A DNA stretch of 64,000 bases, taken from contig JANEZZ010001570.1 of assembly GCA_026122225.1 (NCBI GenBank), positions 1,178,001-1,242,000 of the forward strand. Direction: 5' to 3'. The stretch is from Heloderma charlesbogerti. Taxonomy: Eukaryota > Chordata > Lepidosauria > Squamata > Helodermatidae. Position 1 is the first letter of the stretch. Each line of letters begins with the position of its first letter. This document shows, in pieces, positions 48,003 to 59,362 of this stretch. The notes under the pieces were generated by a model that was not told where the DNA came from, ran no database searches, and saw only the letters and a program-made list of their open reading frames with translations. The position numbers and the translations under genes were made by a program.

Positions 48003-48610
48003 TAGGGATGTCAGAGAATTCTGTGACAGATCTCAGTGAGGCCGAATGCCAGTGCATTCAGCCCCCCAAAATCCGTCGCGGAATGAAGTCCCCGCCCCTC
48101 CAACCCATGAAAGGCGCCCGAAATGGAGCACTTACCTGCTCCTGTCTGCGCTGCTTTGTGAGTGGCAGCCGTCCTGCGGCCGCCATTCGCTTCCTCCTCT
48201 TCATAGCCGTGATAGGCTACGTAAGTATTTATGTAGCCTATCACAGCAGGGAGGGGGGGAACCCAGCATACGCAAATGGCGGCGGCTACCGCCATTTCCG
48301 TATGTTGGGTTTTTTTCCCCCCTGCCATGATAGGCTACGTAAGTATTTACATAGCCTATCATGGCTCAATACAGGGATGCAAATGGTGGCAGCTACAACC
48401 GCCATTTGCGTCCCTGCAGGGCTGCCCAGTGGCCGGATGTCCGGCTGCAGGTGGCTGGAGCCGGGCAGCAGCTGCGTGGCTTGGCCACGGAGTGGAGCCG
48501 GCCAGGCAGGATTCCGGAGGGAGGGGCGGAGAGCCTCCCCCCCATCAAGGATTCCAGGGGGAGGGACGGAGCACCTCCCCCCCCCACGGATTGCCTGGCG
48601 TGGAGCCCTA
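48003..48610 (-). mobile_element. FB-hAT copy 9, perfect 8-bp TSD
   Basis: It starts TAGGGATGTCAGAG and ends GGCGTGGAGCCCTA, flanked by TGGGCCAC at 47995-48002 and 48611-48618. It has a second-type right end, three TAGGCTACGTAA hairpins and AAATGGCGGCGG motifs. The left-end tip is altered: the usual GTAAGT and CGTACATCC are missing and only CCCTA remains. The ends were evidently still mobilised, or the change came after insertion. Confidence 0.85.
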
Positions 48611-48829
48611 TGGGCCACAGTGGTAAAGGCACTAATAACTTGAAGACTGGATTACTGCAATGTGCTCTATGTGGGCCTGCCCTTAAGGCTATTCCAGAAG
48701 CTGGAGCTAGTGCAGAATGCAGCAGCTCGGCAGTTGTCAGGAGCTGCCCCTTTTCAGCATGCAACTCCATTTCTGAGGAACTGCACTGGCTGCCTATTTG
48801 CTACTGGGGTAGGTTTAAGGTATCAATAC

Positions 48830-49752
48830 TAGGGATGGGGGAGAATTTCTCCCCGAAACTTCGGGGGGCCGAGTGCCAACGCATTTGGTCCTCCGAAGGT
48901 TGTTCGGGGAGAAATTCTCCACCCCCCCGCCCCCCCGCCGGGATGGGACTTACCTTTCACGAATGTCCCTCCCGGCGGCGGGTCCCGGCGGCGGTTCGGC
49001 AGGTCTTCGTCAGGGGCGGGGGCAGCAGCTGGTCTTTCGACCAGCTGCCGCCACCGCCATTACAAGAAAAGAAAAAAAAAACGCCCCTGTGATAGGCTAC
49101 GTAACGATTAACGTAGCCTATCACGGCTAGATTTGCAAAGCCAGCCGTGATAGGCTACGTTAATCGTCACGTAGCCTATCACGGGTGACTTAAAAAAAAA
49201 AAAAAAGCGCGTACGGCTAATGGCAGCCCCCATAGGGAGCCGCCATTCATGTTCCTTATTTGGTCACTGTAGTCTATGTAAATCTTTACGTAGACTACAG
49301 CGAAAATAAGGGCAACGCAAATAGTGTTCCCTTATTTTCGCCGTAGTCTACGTAAATCTTTACGTAGACTACAGGGACCAAATAAGGAATGCGAATGGCA
49401 GCTCCCTATGGGGGCCGCCATTTGCGTACGCGCTTTTTTTTTTTTTTCAAAGTCACCCGTGATAGGCTACGTGATGATTAACGTAGCCTATCATGGCTGA
49501 CTTTGCAAATCTAGCCGTGATAGGCTACGTTAATCGTTACGTAGCCTATCACAGGGGCGTTTTTCTTTCCTTTTTTTTTCTTTTGAAGTTCGCAGCTGGG
49601 AAGACGGGGCACTTCTCCCAGGCCTGAATTTCGGCCGGGCGAGGTGGGAAGCCTCCCCCCCCCCGGCCTGAACCTCAGGGGGAGCAGCGAAGCGCCTCCC
49701 CCCACCGCGAAGCAAGCTGCGAGACCAGGTAAGTTACTTTCGTACACTCCTA
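48830..49752 (-). mobile_element. FB-hAT copy 10, perfect 8-bp TSD
   Basis: It starts TAGGGATGGGGGAG and ends TTTCGTACACTCCTA, flanked by ATCAATAC at 48822-48829 and 49753-49760. All modules are present. The cassette on the minus strand runs from ATG at 49060 to AAAG/GTAAGT at 48953, 107 nt, with an in-frame TGA. The left-end donor is a perfect CAG/GTAAGT at 49726-49734. The mirror axis is near 49320. Confidence 0.93.
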
Positions 49753-50362
49753 ATCAATACTAGTGTACAAAGCCCTAAACAACTTGGGACCAGGACACCT
49801 GAGACAGTGCCTTCTCCCTTACTGACCTGCCTGCCTGGTCACTGAGGACATCAGAGGGCATGCTCCTGGTGGTTCCACATGGACCTATGGCCTGACTGGA
49901 GTCCACCCGGAGAAAAGCCTTCAGTGTCCCTTTCTATTGAACTGAACTTCCTGTCTCTGAAGGCCAGGCAGGTGCCAACACTGTGTTGTTTTTGGCACCT
50001 CCTGAAAACAGCTCTTTTCCAGGAAGCCTTCCTTAGCTGACCAGCCATAGTTTTATTGGCACTCTCTTTTAAAAAGGAAGAATTTTAATATCATATTTCA
50101 TTCTTTTTATATTTTTATCATGTTATCTCTTGTTGTTCACAGCTTCAGAATCTGTTTAGATGTGGAGCGGTATACAGAGGTTGTAAATAAATAAATAAAT
50201 AAATAACTGACTCTCAGCCTAACCTACCTCTTAGGATTGTTGTGATGATAATATGGAGAAGAGGAGGACTATGCAAACCATCTTGGGTTCCTTGCAAGAG
50301 TAAAAAAAAAAGTGGGATATAAATGTAATAAATTACTACTACTACTACTAATAATAATAATA

Positions 50363-51123
50363 CAGGAAGGAGCTGTGACAATTAGCTCCCATGCTGCAAG
50401 TCCACAAATTTAACATGCAAAGGCAGAGACCATAGTTTCTTAAATTCCAAATCCCTGTACACACTGAACTATGGAAGATCCACTTTTGATGTGGCATGGA
50501 GCTCAAGGAGATGCTTAGGATGTACATAATGGAAACATTTTCAGGTGTGTGTGAGTGTGTGTGTGAGAGAATTATCCTTAGAGGAAATAAATAGCAAAAG
50601 AGGAAAGAGTAGATCATTGTTGCTTTGCTTGTTTACACAGTATGAAATGTAAAACTATGAGCTGGGAATTGGCCTGAAAGCATGGAGTCATGGTTATTAA
50701 ATATGGTGAATCAGAAATTTTGGAAAAGAGATACCAGGCATTACACTCCAAAACATATATTTAAGCTGCTAGATACTTTACATCCAATGAATTTTCAAAA
50801 CTGCTAAACATCCCCAACAGTGCCCAGGTAATGTTGGATATGTCTTATTTATATCACATACTCCATACAAAACCAGAGAGATACAATCAGCAACGGGGAC
50901 CTCATATAGCCCCTGAAATAGCTTTTATCTCATGAGGTTGCAACCATGTGCTTTTTCTCCTCCAGCACTTGAAGAAGCTTTTCCAGCAAAAAAAGGGGGG
51001 GAGGCATCATATAGCTCTTCAACCTCTCTCCTGTGTCCATGTGTTGAGCCATGTGTCATGTTTATGATCAATACATGAAGGTTGGAGGTCAGGGCCAGAG
51101 GCTGGGACCACTGCCACTTCTAT
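50363..51123. other. Interval without a recognised gene
   Basis: A/T-rich DNA. No coding frame with recognisable features. Confidence 0.35.
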
Positions 51124-51476
51124 GAAGACTGAGGGGAGATATGATAGCACTCTTCAAGTACTTGAAAGGTTGTCACAGACAGGAAGGCCACGATCTCTTC
51201 TCAGTCATCCCAGAATGCAGTACACAAATCATGGGCTCAAGTTACAGGAAGCCAGATTCTGGCTGAACATCAGGAAAAACCTCCTGACTGGTAGAGCAAT
51301 ATGACAATGGAACCAATTACCTAGGGAGGTGGTGGGCTCTCCCACACTGGAGGCATTCAAGACAAGGCTGGACAGCCATCTGTCAGGGATGCTCTGACTT
51401 GGATTGCTGCATTGAGCAGGTTGGACTCGATGGCCTTGTAGGCCCCTTCCAACCCTACTATTCTATGATTCTATGT
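51124..51476 (+). mobile_element. CR1 LINE 3' fragment
   Basis: It starts abruptly at GAAGACTGAGGGG and ends with TTCTATGATTCTATG, the CR1 tail. It encodes the same C-terminal stretch (LKLQEARFWLNIRK, then a stop) as the CR1 at 22.8-23.2 kb. It is severely 5'-truncated. Confidence 0.88.
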
Positions 51477-52075
51477 GTTAAGCCCCCTTCTCATCTATAG
51501 TGCATTGTATATTATCATTGTATATATGCTACATTTTGATTTCATTCCCTGGCTGGATACTCTGGTTTCCCTAAAACTTAAATATTCTCCTATTTTTCAT
51601 AGATCTACACTATAACACTTTCTCCAGTCTCTAGGGGCATTCAACAAGTAAAGCAATGAATAGATTTTTATATATTCAATATGCTTTCTGTCCTATTAGG
51701 TGCCAGGTCCCCATCAATACCAAAGAGATTCTGTTTCTCTCCATCTGGCCCATACAGCATCCATTTCCACCATTTACCTGGGATTATTTGTTACCAATTT
51801 CTTCCAAATAATAATAGCAGAATGAAGACATTAAAAGTCAGGAAAGGGGGAAAACTGAGACAGATTTATATGAAGATGAAATGGCCATGAACAAGGAGAT
51901 GAAAAAATAGCACAGAACGGATAATATGAAAATTGTTCACTGAGAATATAGCACATGGCAAAACCTGGCTTGGTATGACAAATTGCTAGTAAATAAATGC
52001 AACAGGATGAAAGAAGGGTCAAATTAAAGAAATAAAACAACCAAAGCAATAGGAAGGTATATGTTCTTCGTCTTC

Positions 52076-52125
<50 letters not shown>

Positions 52126-54082
52126 GGAAGACCGCAGTCTTTCCAGGCAGCTTAGAAATTTTGTATGTAAACAAATACATTAACAACAATAACAACAACA
52201 ACAACAACAATTTATTACTATTATTAATGAATGAGAAACAAGAAGAATGAAAACTGCCTGGAACTCACAGCCTCTGTCCTGAAAGCCCATACCCCTTATC
52301 ACAGAAAGCACACAGCACGATCTCAAAAGTACTGCTTCATGTTTTGTTGCCATGTTCCAGGGGTGAGCAATACATCCCAAGGCCAATCCCTCCTGAGCTG
52401 TGACTCAAATTAGTCTCTGGAGCTATAGCACAATAAACCTTAGGGATGATCTAGTCTATTTCTTTGTTCATTTTAAGCCAAGGAAGTTATTAGAAAACAT
52501 GAGTCATGTTGAAATGGGAAGCAGTCCAAGTAATTTGTTCATTGGAAGAAAGACTCTGTGAAATTTTTATGACAACATTTTGAAAAAGGTGGTGTTGTTG
52601 CACTGAGAATTGGGCCTGGCTTTTATACAGTACAGTTGAAAAGGTCATAAAAGTAATTACTGAAAAAGCAGTACACAGGGGGAAAAACATATCTACATTT
52701 AGCCAAGTGCTGCTTAATTTTCTAGTTTCCCCCTCCTGTAACCCCCAGTATTTTAAAGGCCAGTCCTTTAGAAACTGTTGGCTAATATTTACATAACTCT
52801 TTGGTCACAGGCTGGTTTGAATGTGTATTTACATCTTTCCATGTAACCTGTAGACTGGCTAAAATTGGAAAAAAAGATTGAGGGATCAAAAATTTACATA
52901 AAATTAATTAATTCTAGAAGTAAATTAAATGGGTTGAATGACAATAATGAAGGGGGAAGGAATTCTATCCAAAACATCATCAGATCTGACTTGTGAAATC
53001 TCTCTTTAACATAATTTGGCAATTATTGTTATACCCCTGCCCTTTGTAATATGTAGAAAGAATCCCTTGTGACTTCACAGCTATAATAGCCCTTACTATA
53101 TAAATTCTTGCACAACTTCGCTAAAATAATGAAAAAGAAACCTATTGGAACCCAGTGCTTCTAGGAAACCCAGCCTTGACTTGTGGGCTTGGTGCAGACC
53201 TAATGTTTCTGACATCCTAAATATTGTTAGTGTTAATATTGGTGCAGATATGAGGTTGCATTATAGATTGCTCCAAAAAGAGTAGGGAAGGGATTTGTAC
53301 TTGAGAAGAGAGGAAGAGAGTAGGTAAGGAAAGTACAGGCCTATGTGGCATGCTCCTAATTTCCTAGCCATGGTTAGAAGATCTGGGGTTGTATCCAGAT
53401 TTAGATCCATCGCAACTGGGTTGGTGGAAGTTGACTTCTCCACCACATCCTCCCCACCACAGCCCCTCCAGACCCCTGAAAATGCTACACAGACAGTCGG
53501 GGGCTCTGCTGAATGGCTGAGCTATGATGTGGACAGTGAGAGAGGTTCCCTGAAAATCAGGGAGAGGCACCTTCCATGAGTGAAGTCCATGGAAGACAGG
53601 TCCTACTAGACCCAACCCAATGAATGGTACATATACGTTGGGTTGGTTTTTATAGTCTCACATTATAGCCTTTCCATAAAGGTAGCTATGTCAGGTGTCT
53701 GTTGCAGCAAAAACAAAAGAGAGGTTAGCCTTATAGCAAATTAACGACTAACACATTTGTTGTGGCATAAACATCCATTGGCTTTTTTCATAATAAATGC
53801 AAAATGGTGGGGCAGCAGGATCCTAAGCAGGTTTACTCAGAATGAAGTCCCACTGAATTTAGTGAGACTTACTCCTACTAGTTAGTTTGGAATTGCAACC
53901 TCAAGTTGGAATCACATAAGGAGTAGTATGTACTACTGCAGCTCATGTGTGATCCTGTTCCTGTGAAGTTGGGGACAGCTTGGCTCAACTTGGCTTCCTG
54001 GGAAATTCCTGTTACTTCTCTGGCTGGTAATTATGGCTGCATAACATGCATACCACACAAGATGGGGAGAGGAACACAAGAC
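51477..54082. other. Interval without a recognised gene
   Basis: It holds a long (TTA)n run at 52077-52125, an (AAC)n run near 52183-52210 and a fragment of the GTTTACTCAGAATGAAGTCC repeat at about 53818-53905. No gene recognised. Confidence 0.4.
52077..52125. repeat. (TTA)n microsatellite
   Basis: About sixteen uninterrupted units, followed shortly by an unrelated (AAC)n run at 52183-52210. Confidence 0.95.
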
Positions 54083-54250
54083 GAGCCATGCTGGATCAGA
54101 CCAAGGGTCCATCTAGTCCAGCATTCTGTTCACACAGTGGCCAAGCAGCTGCCCACAAGAAACTCACAAGCAAGATAGGAGTGCAGCAGCGCCCTCCCAT
54201 AGGCATACTGCCTCTGATATTGGAAGTAGCATATAGGCATCAGGACTAGT
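54083..54250 (-). mobile_element. CR1-like LINE 3' tail fragment
   Basis: Shares CCATGCTGGATCAGACCAAG, TCTGTTCACACAGTGGCCAA and ACTGCCTCTGATATTGG with the copies at 44711 and 62265. Short and non-coding. Confidence 0.65.
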
Positions 54251-56170
54251 ACAGAGTTCCTGCCTTTTTTTCTCTCACACACTGCTTAATGCTGAAGGAA
54301 GTGTCTGAAAAAAGCTCTCATTTATCTAATGTGCTCCAATGGAAGAGTACAGATGCATACTAGAGGTTACACATCGTTTTGCAAACTGCTTTTTAAATCC
54401 CATGATTAGAAGCCGAAGACAGTGGGTACAATAAGGTAAACGGAATAAAATAAATGGGACTCATGTTAGCTTGAAGTAAGGGCTAAAGCAGCAGTCTTCT
54501 ATAGAATTTTTCTTGCTGCCACACATCAGATTGGGAGACCAAGTATTTCAGTGTTGCCAAGAAAACCAATGTCCTTATAAATGCAAAAATCGGTGGTAAG
54601 GGAGTTAGCAAGGTTAGAAGACTTCCCCTTCACATGCTACTTCAGTATGTGGAGGGAGTGCTTTGTATGACGAACATTCAAAACTTCAAACCTACAGTTT
54701 GCATCTAGCAACAGATGCATCATGTGAGGCTGCTGCTCATGTAGTGTGGCTTTATGCCCAAATCATTCAATTCAATTCAGGCATATACACATCACTTCAT
54801 CGCTCACCACTTGATTACTCACTCAACACTTTGGTCCTATGCAGATGTCCGTTCCTGTTCTTCTCTACAGGTGGAGGGTGGATTGCAATGCAGAAGTCCA
54901 CACATGGGTTAGAATTGGCATATATGCATGTAGACCTCAACAAAATGCAGTGTAAAGATCACAAAATTCAGACCTGTACGTCCCTTGTCTTGTGCAGATA
55001 GGATGTCCAGCATTTGGACTTCAGGGGTATGGTGAAGCCTGTCACCACAATCATATTCCCCCTATTCCACATGTAAAGAAGAATGGAGAAAGGATTTGCT
55101 TATTCTGTTGAAAAGTATTCTGTTTAAGTTGACACTGGGTGACAGGGAAATACTATCTGTGGGGATCAGTCCGTGATGGCTCTTCCAGCCATGTAAGTCA
55201 CTTGATGCTCAAGTCCATAAGAAATGAACATACAGCTCTCAGTTAGCAGAACCAGCTCTCAGTTAGCAGAAAGTCTTGTCCCATCCCAGAAACTGTTTTT
55301 TACATAACAAATGGTGATCAGGTAGAAGATTAGAGGTTCCAGTTTGTTCCAGAAGCATAATGACCATATTCACTTATCCATTAAGAATATTCAATCTTCA
55401 AAAAACCTGCCAATTTAAAAGACCAGATGATAAGGCTATCTCACATTGGTTCAAATGCCACAAAGCTAGAAAATTGCAAGCTAAGCCTGATGCCTTATCT
55501 GATGTGCCCTGTGATCAGTCATGATGCTGTACAATGTCACAAATTGTGCTTGCTCACAACTTACCCTCCATGCACCCACACTTTTCCTGGGTCTTTCAGT
55601 ACCAAATCCAGATTGGGAGGATTAAGTGCCTGGGAACAGCAAAGATGTTCCATGTTGTCCTAGTCCTGTATTGCCTTATGAAGCATCTGAGCCTTACTGT
55701 ATTGATAGAGGATTCCTACTGTGAGGTAACCCACCTATGTGTGTTTGTTGCTTACAGCAGTAGCTTGCAGATGGGTTGAACAGTGAGACAGAGCCCTCTT
55801 GCACCCCTCACCATCTTTATATTATTTTGGTATGTCACTACAAGGTAAGCCTGTATTAAATTGTAATTCAAGTTTTTTTATTCTGGTTTTTGTATTGCAC
55901 CAACAAGAATGAGACAAAAAATATCATTCAACACCACACCGAGATTTCCAGCAGCAGGCATGCTGCAAGATTTTTTGGGTTGCTTTCTAATACAAGATGT
56001 TTGGTTGCAACAGAATAGATTTGGAGTCTGAAAGTAAAATACTCATTCTCTACCATATTGAGATTTCTATTAGCACGTATACTGCAGGACTTACCCATGG
56101 TTGCTTTGGATCTTGAGATGCTTCGTGAAGATAAAACAATGTGGTGGTATTGTGTTGTAGATTAAAACAA
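54251..56170. other. Interval with one arm of an inverted duplication, no gene recognised
   Basis: Apart from the arm at 55500-55735 (listed separately), no feature is recognised. Open frames of 78-112 residues have no known motif. Confidence 0.35.
55500..55735 (+). repeat. Inverted duplication, left arm
   Basis: About 235 bp (GATGTGCCCTGTGATCAGTC ... CCTACTGTGAGGT) recur in inverted orientation at 59127-59362, differing at roughly one base in ten by eye. A frame beginning MSQIVLAHNLPSMHP is open in both arms. I cannot tell whether this is a repeat family, a pseudogene pair or chance conservation. Confidence 0.75.
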
Positions 56171-56178
56171 GTGATTAG

Positions 56179-57078
56179 TAGGGATAGACGAAAGTCCCTT
56201 ACCTGTTCTCGAAGCTTGCTTCGCGGTGGGGGGGAGGTGCTTCGGTTCTCCCCCTGAAGTTCAGGCGAGGGGGGGGAGGCGTCCCGCCTCGACCGGCCGA
56301 AATTCAGGCTGGGGGGGAGGCGCCCCATCCCTCGCCGGCGAAATTCAGGCCGGGTAGGAGCGCCCCGTCTACCCGGCTGCGAAAAAAAAGTAAAAAAACT
56401 AAAACAAAACACACACACCCGTGATAGGCTAGGTAACGATTTACGTAGCCTATCACGGCTAGATTTCCAAAGTCAGCCATGATAGGCTATGTAAATCGTC
56501 ACGTAGCCTATCACGGGTGACTTTGAAAAAAAAAAAAAGCACGTACGCAAATGGCGGCTCCCATGGGGACCGCCATTTGCATTCCTTATTTTGACACGTC
56601 TAGTCTATGTAAAGATTTACGTAGACTACGGCAAAAATAAGGGCAACGCAAATAGCATTCCCTTATTTTCACCGTAGTCTACGTAAATGTTTACGCAGAC
56701 TAGACATGCCAAAATAAGGAACGCAAATGGCGGTCCCCATGGGAGCCACCATTTGCGTATGCCCTTTTTTTTTTTTTTCAAAGTCACCCGTGATAGGCTA
56801 TGTGACAATTTACATAGCCTATCACGGGTGTGTGTGGTTTTTTTTAATTTTTTTTTTTTGCAATGGCGGCGGCGGCAGCCGGTCGGGAGACCGGCCGCCG
56901 CCCCCGCCCCCAACGAAACACCGCCGGGACCCGCCGCCGAGAGGGACATTCGGCCACGATAAGTCCCATCCCGGGGGGGGCGGGGGGCCGGCGGAGAATT
57001 TCCCCACCAATTCTGGGGGCTGAATGCATTGGCATTCAGCCTCCTGAAGATTCGTGGAGAAATTCTCCGCCATCCCTA
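56179..57078 (+). mobile_element. FB-hAT copy 11, perfect 8-bp TSD
   Basis: It starts TAGGGATAGACGAAAG and ends CGCCATCCCTA, flanked by GTGATTAG at 56171-56178 and 57079-57086. The left end has CAG/GTAAGG. The mirror axis is near 56650. The cassette starts ATGGCGGCGGCGG at 56863, but 11 nt are missing compared with the 107-nt form and the donor is ATAAGT, so it looks disabled. The right end is of mixed type. Confidence 0.92.
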
Positions 57079-57361
57079 GTGATTAGTGGAAGGCTTAAAG
57101 ACACCCTTCCAGCACACAACTTACTTGTTTCAGACAGCATCTTCCCAATATCACTTCACCCCAGAAAAGATGTAGGGGTTCAGGTTAGTGAATTCAATTG
57201 TCTAACTTCATATTCTATGTAAATCTCTGTGCGTACTTTTAGTAGGTACAAGGCACTGCTCTACAAACATACTTTGATGTAATAAATGTAGCAACCAATT
57301 TCTGCTCAAAATCATTATGTTCCCCACTCCCACTTGATGAGGTTCCACTTTTACTTGGTGC

Positions 57362-58309
57362 TAGGGATGGACGAAAGGGACTTACCTGGTCCTGCAGCTT
57401 GCTTCGCGGTGGGGGGGAGGCGCTTCGGTTCTCCCCCCGAAGTTCAGGCCGGGGGGGAGGTGCCCCACCTCGCCCGGCCGAAATTCAGGCCGGAGGGGAA
57501 GCGCCCCATCCCTCGCCGCCGAAATTCAGGCCGAGGAGGAGTGCCCCGTCTACCCGGCCGCGAAAAAAAAAGTAAGTAAAAAAACAACAACACACACCCG
57601 TGATTGGCTACGTAACGATTTACGTAGCCTATCATGGCTAGATTTCCAAAATCAGCCGTGATAGGCTATGTAAATCGTCACGTAGCCGATCACGGGTGAC
57701 TTTGAAAAAAAAAAAAGCGCATATGCAAATGGCGGCGCCAATGGGGCGCCGCCATTTGCATTCCTTAGTTTGGCACATCTAGTCTATGTAAAGATTTACA
57801 TAGGCTACGGCGAAAATAAGGGAACGCTATTTGCGTTGCCCTTATTTTCACCGTAGTCTACGTAAATCTTTACGTAGACTAGATGTGCCAAACTAAGGAA
57901 CACATTTGCGTACGCGTTTTGTTTTTTTTTCAAAGTCACCCGTGATAGGCTACGTGATGATTTACATCGCCTATCATGGCTGACTTTGGAAATCTAGCCG
58001 TGATAGGCTACGTAAATCGTTACGTAGCCTATCACGGGTGTGTGTTTTGTTTTGTTTTTACTTTCCTTTTTTATTTTGCAATGGTGGAGGCGGCAGCCGG
58101 TCAGAAGACCGGCCGCCGCCGCCGTGCCCGCTGAAACACCACCGAACCGCCGCTGGGACCCGCCGCCAAGAGGGACATTTGCACGAGGTAAGTCCCATCC
58201 CGGGGGGGGGCGGGGGGCCAGCGGAGAATTTCACCACCAATTTCGGGGGGCCGAATGCATTGGCATTCGGCCTCCCGGAGATTCATGGAGAAATTCTCCG
58301 CCATCCCTA
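57362..58309 (+). mobile_element. FB-hAT copy 12, best full-length example
   Basis: It starts TAGGGATGGACGAAAG and ends CGCCATCCCTA, flanked by CTTGGTGC at 57354-57361 and 58310-58317. The left donor is CAG/GTAAGT. From about 57597 to 58037 the core is one long mirror. Two TAGGCTACGTAA hairpins, an A-run, an ATGGCGGCGCC hairpin and a TAGTCTATGTAA hairpin lead to an axis near 57825 and repeat in reverse on the other side. The cassette (ATGGTGGAGG at 58081) is 107 nt long up to CGAG/GTAAGT, with an in-frame TGA. It is 948 bp and non-coding otherwise. Confidence 0.95.
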
Positions 58310-58516
58310 CTTGGTGCCTCCTAATATCTTTGAAACAATTTCCCCTACCCCCCGCTCCAACCTGCTTTGACATTTCTCACCATTACTGGCAACATCATCA
58401 GAAATATTGCTGCTAGGAAATACTGCTAGGAAAGACAGCTACACACACCATGATTAGCAGTAGTACTGCTCTCAGCCCAGCTACTTTCAAAGAGACACCC
58501 ATCTCTCACTATAAAC

Positions 58517-59082
58517 TAGGGATGGCAGAGAATTCCGCCACAGATTCCAGGGGCAGAACAACCTCCTGCAGAACAGTAGGTGCTATTTGCATTCCCCTTT
58601 TTTTCGCCGTTTTATCTTATGTAAATATTTTTACGTAAAAATACGTAAAATTTGTAATATTACATAAATTTGTAATATTACATAAAATTACGTAATTACG
58701 TAAAATTACATAAAAATACGTAAAATACATAAGATTTACGTAAGATAAATCAGCGAAAAATAGGGAATACAAATGGCGGCCGCCGTAGCCGCCACTATTT
58801 GCATATGCTGGTGTGTGTTTTTTGCCCAGTCGTGATAGGCTACGTAAATTCTTACGTACCCTATCACGGCTGCAAGCTAGGACGGCAAGGGCGGCGGCGG
58901 GAGCAGCCCGGCCGTGGCCGGCCAGGAGACCAGCCGCCACCGCCCGAACCACCGGCCGTCGAGGATTCCGGGGGGGAGGACCGTATCGCCTCCCCCACCA
59001 TTGAAGATTCCGGGGGGAGGGACGGAGCGCCTCCCCCCCACCACGAAAGATTCTGCGAAAAGGTGAGTTTCGTACATCCCTA
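58517..59082 (-). mobile_element. FB-hAT copy 13, perfect 8-bp TSD, remodelled core
   Basis: It starts TAGGGATGGCAGAG and ends TTTCGTACATCCCTA, flanked by CTATAAAC at 58509-58516 and 59083-59090. The core from about 58605 to 58750 is a run of overlapping TTACGTAA/TACATAAAAT units in place of the usual single TAGTCTACGTAA hairpin. The left block keeps AAAAG/GTGAGT. No cassette start is preserved at the short right end. Confidence 0.9.
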
Positions 59083-59126
59083 CTATAAACTCTCCCAGTA
59101 AAGACATTGCTGACTCACAGAATAAA

Positions 59127-59362
59127 GGTGTGAGTCACCTCACAGTAGGATTTCTTTAGCAATACAGTAAGGCTCAGAAGCTTCATAAGGCAATACAAGA
59201 CCAGGACAACGTGGATCATCTTTGCTGGTCCCAGACACTCCATCCTCCCAATCTGAATTTGGGACTGAAAGACCAAGGAAAAGAGTGGGTGCATGGAGGG
59301 TAAGTTGTAAGCAAGCACAATTTGAGACACTGCACAACATCATGATTGATCACAGGGCACGT
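59127..59362 (-). repeat. Inverted duplication, right arm
   Basis: Inverted partner of 55500-55735. The pair encloses FB-hAT copies 11, 12 and 13, with about 3.4 kb between the arms. Confidence 0.75.

Larger units (their letters stand above)
47258..50206 (+). mobile_element. L2/L3-like LINE, 5'-truncated, with two FB-hAT insertions
   Basis: The LINE pieces are 47258-48002, 48611-48829 and 49753-50206. The first piece encodes RT motifs LSAFDTINHGILLDRL, VPQGTILSP, YADDMQL and KLKLNPGKMEAL, broken by a TAG after ILSPM and a TGA after KMEAL. The last piece is a 3' region ending in (AAAT)n. The two FB-hAT insertions have perfect TSDs in LINE sequence, so removing them rejoins the LINE. It is dead, and older than both hAT copies. 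Confidence 0.85.
47184..50362 (+). mobile_element. tRNA-derived SINE split by a LINE insertion
   Basis: The head at 47184-47257 has a tRNA-like pol III promoter: TGGTGTAGTTGTTAGAGTG (A-box region) and GGTTCAAGTCC at 47235-47245, an exact B-box match. The tail at 50207-50362 has CTCAGCCTAACCTACCTC, GGGATATAAATGTAATAAAT and an ACT/AAT run. These are the two parts of one SINE family, separated by the LINE at 47258-50206. About 30 bp of body between them appear lost. It is not a tRNA gene: the sequence cannot be folded as a full tRNA and it is followed by SINE body. Confidence 0.7.
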
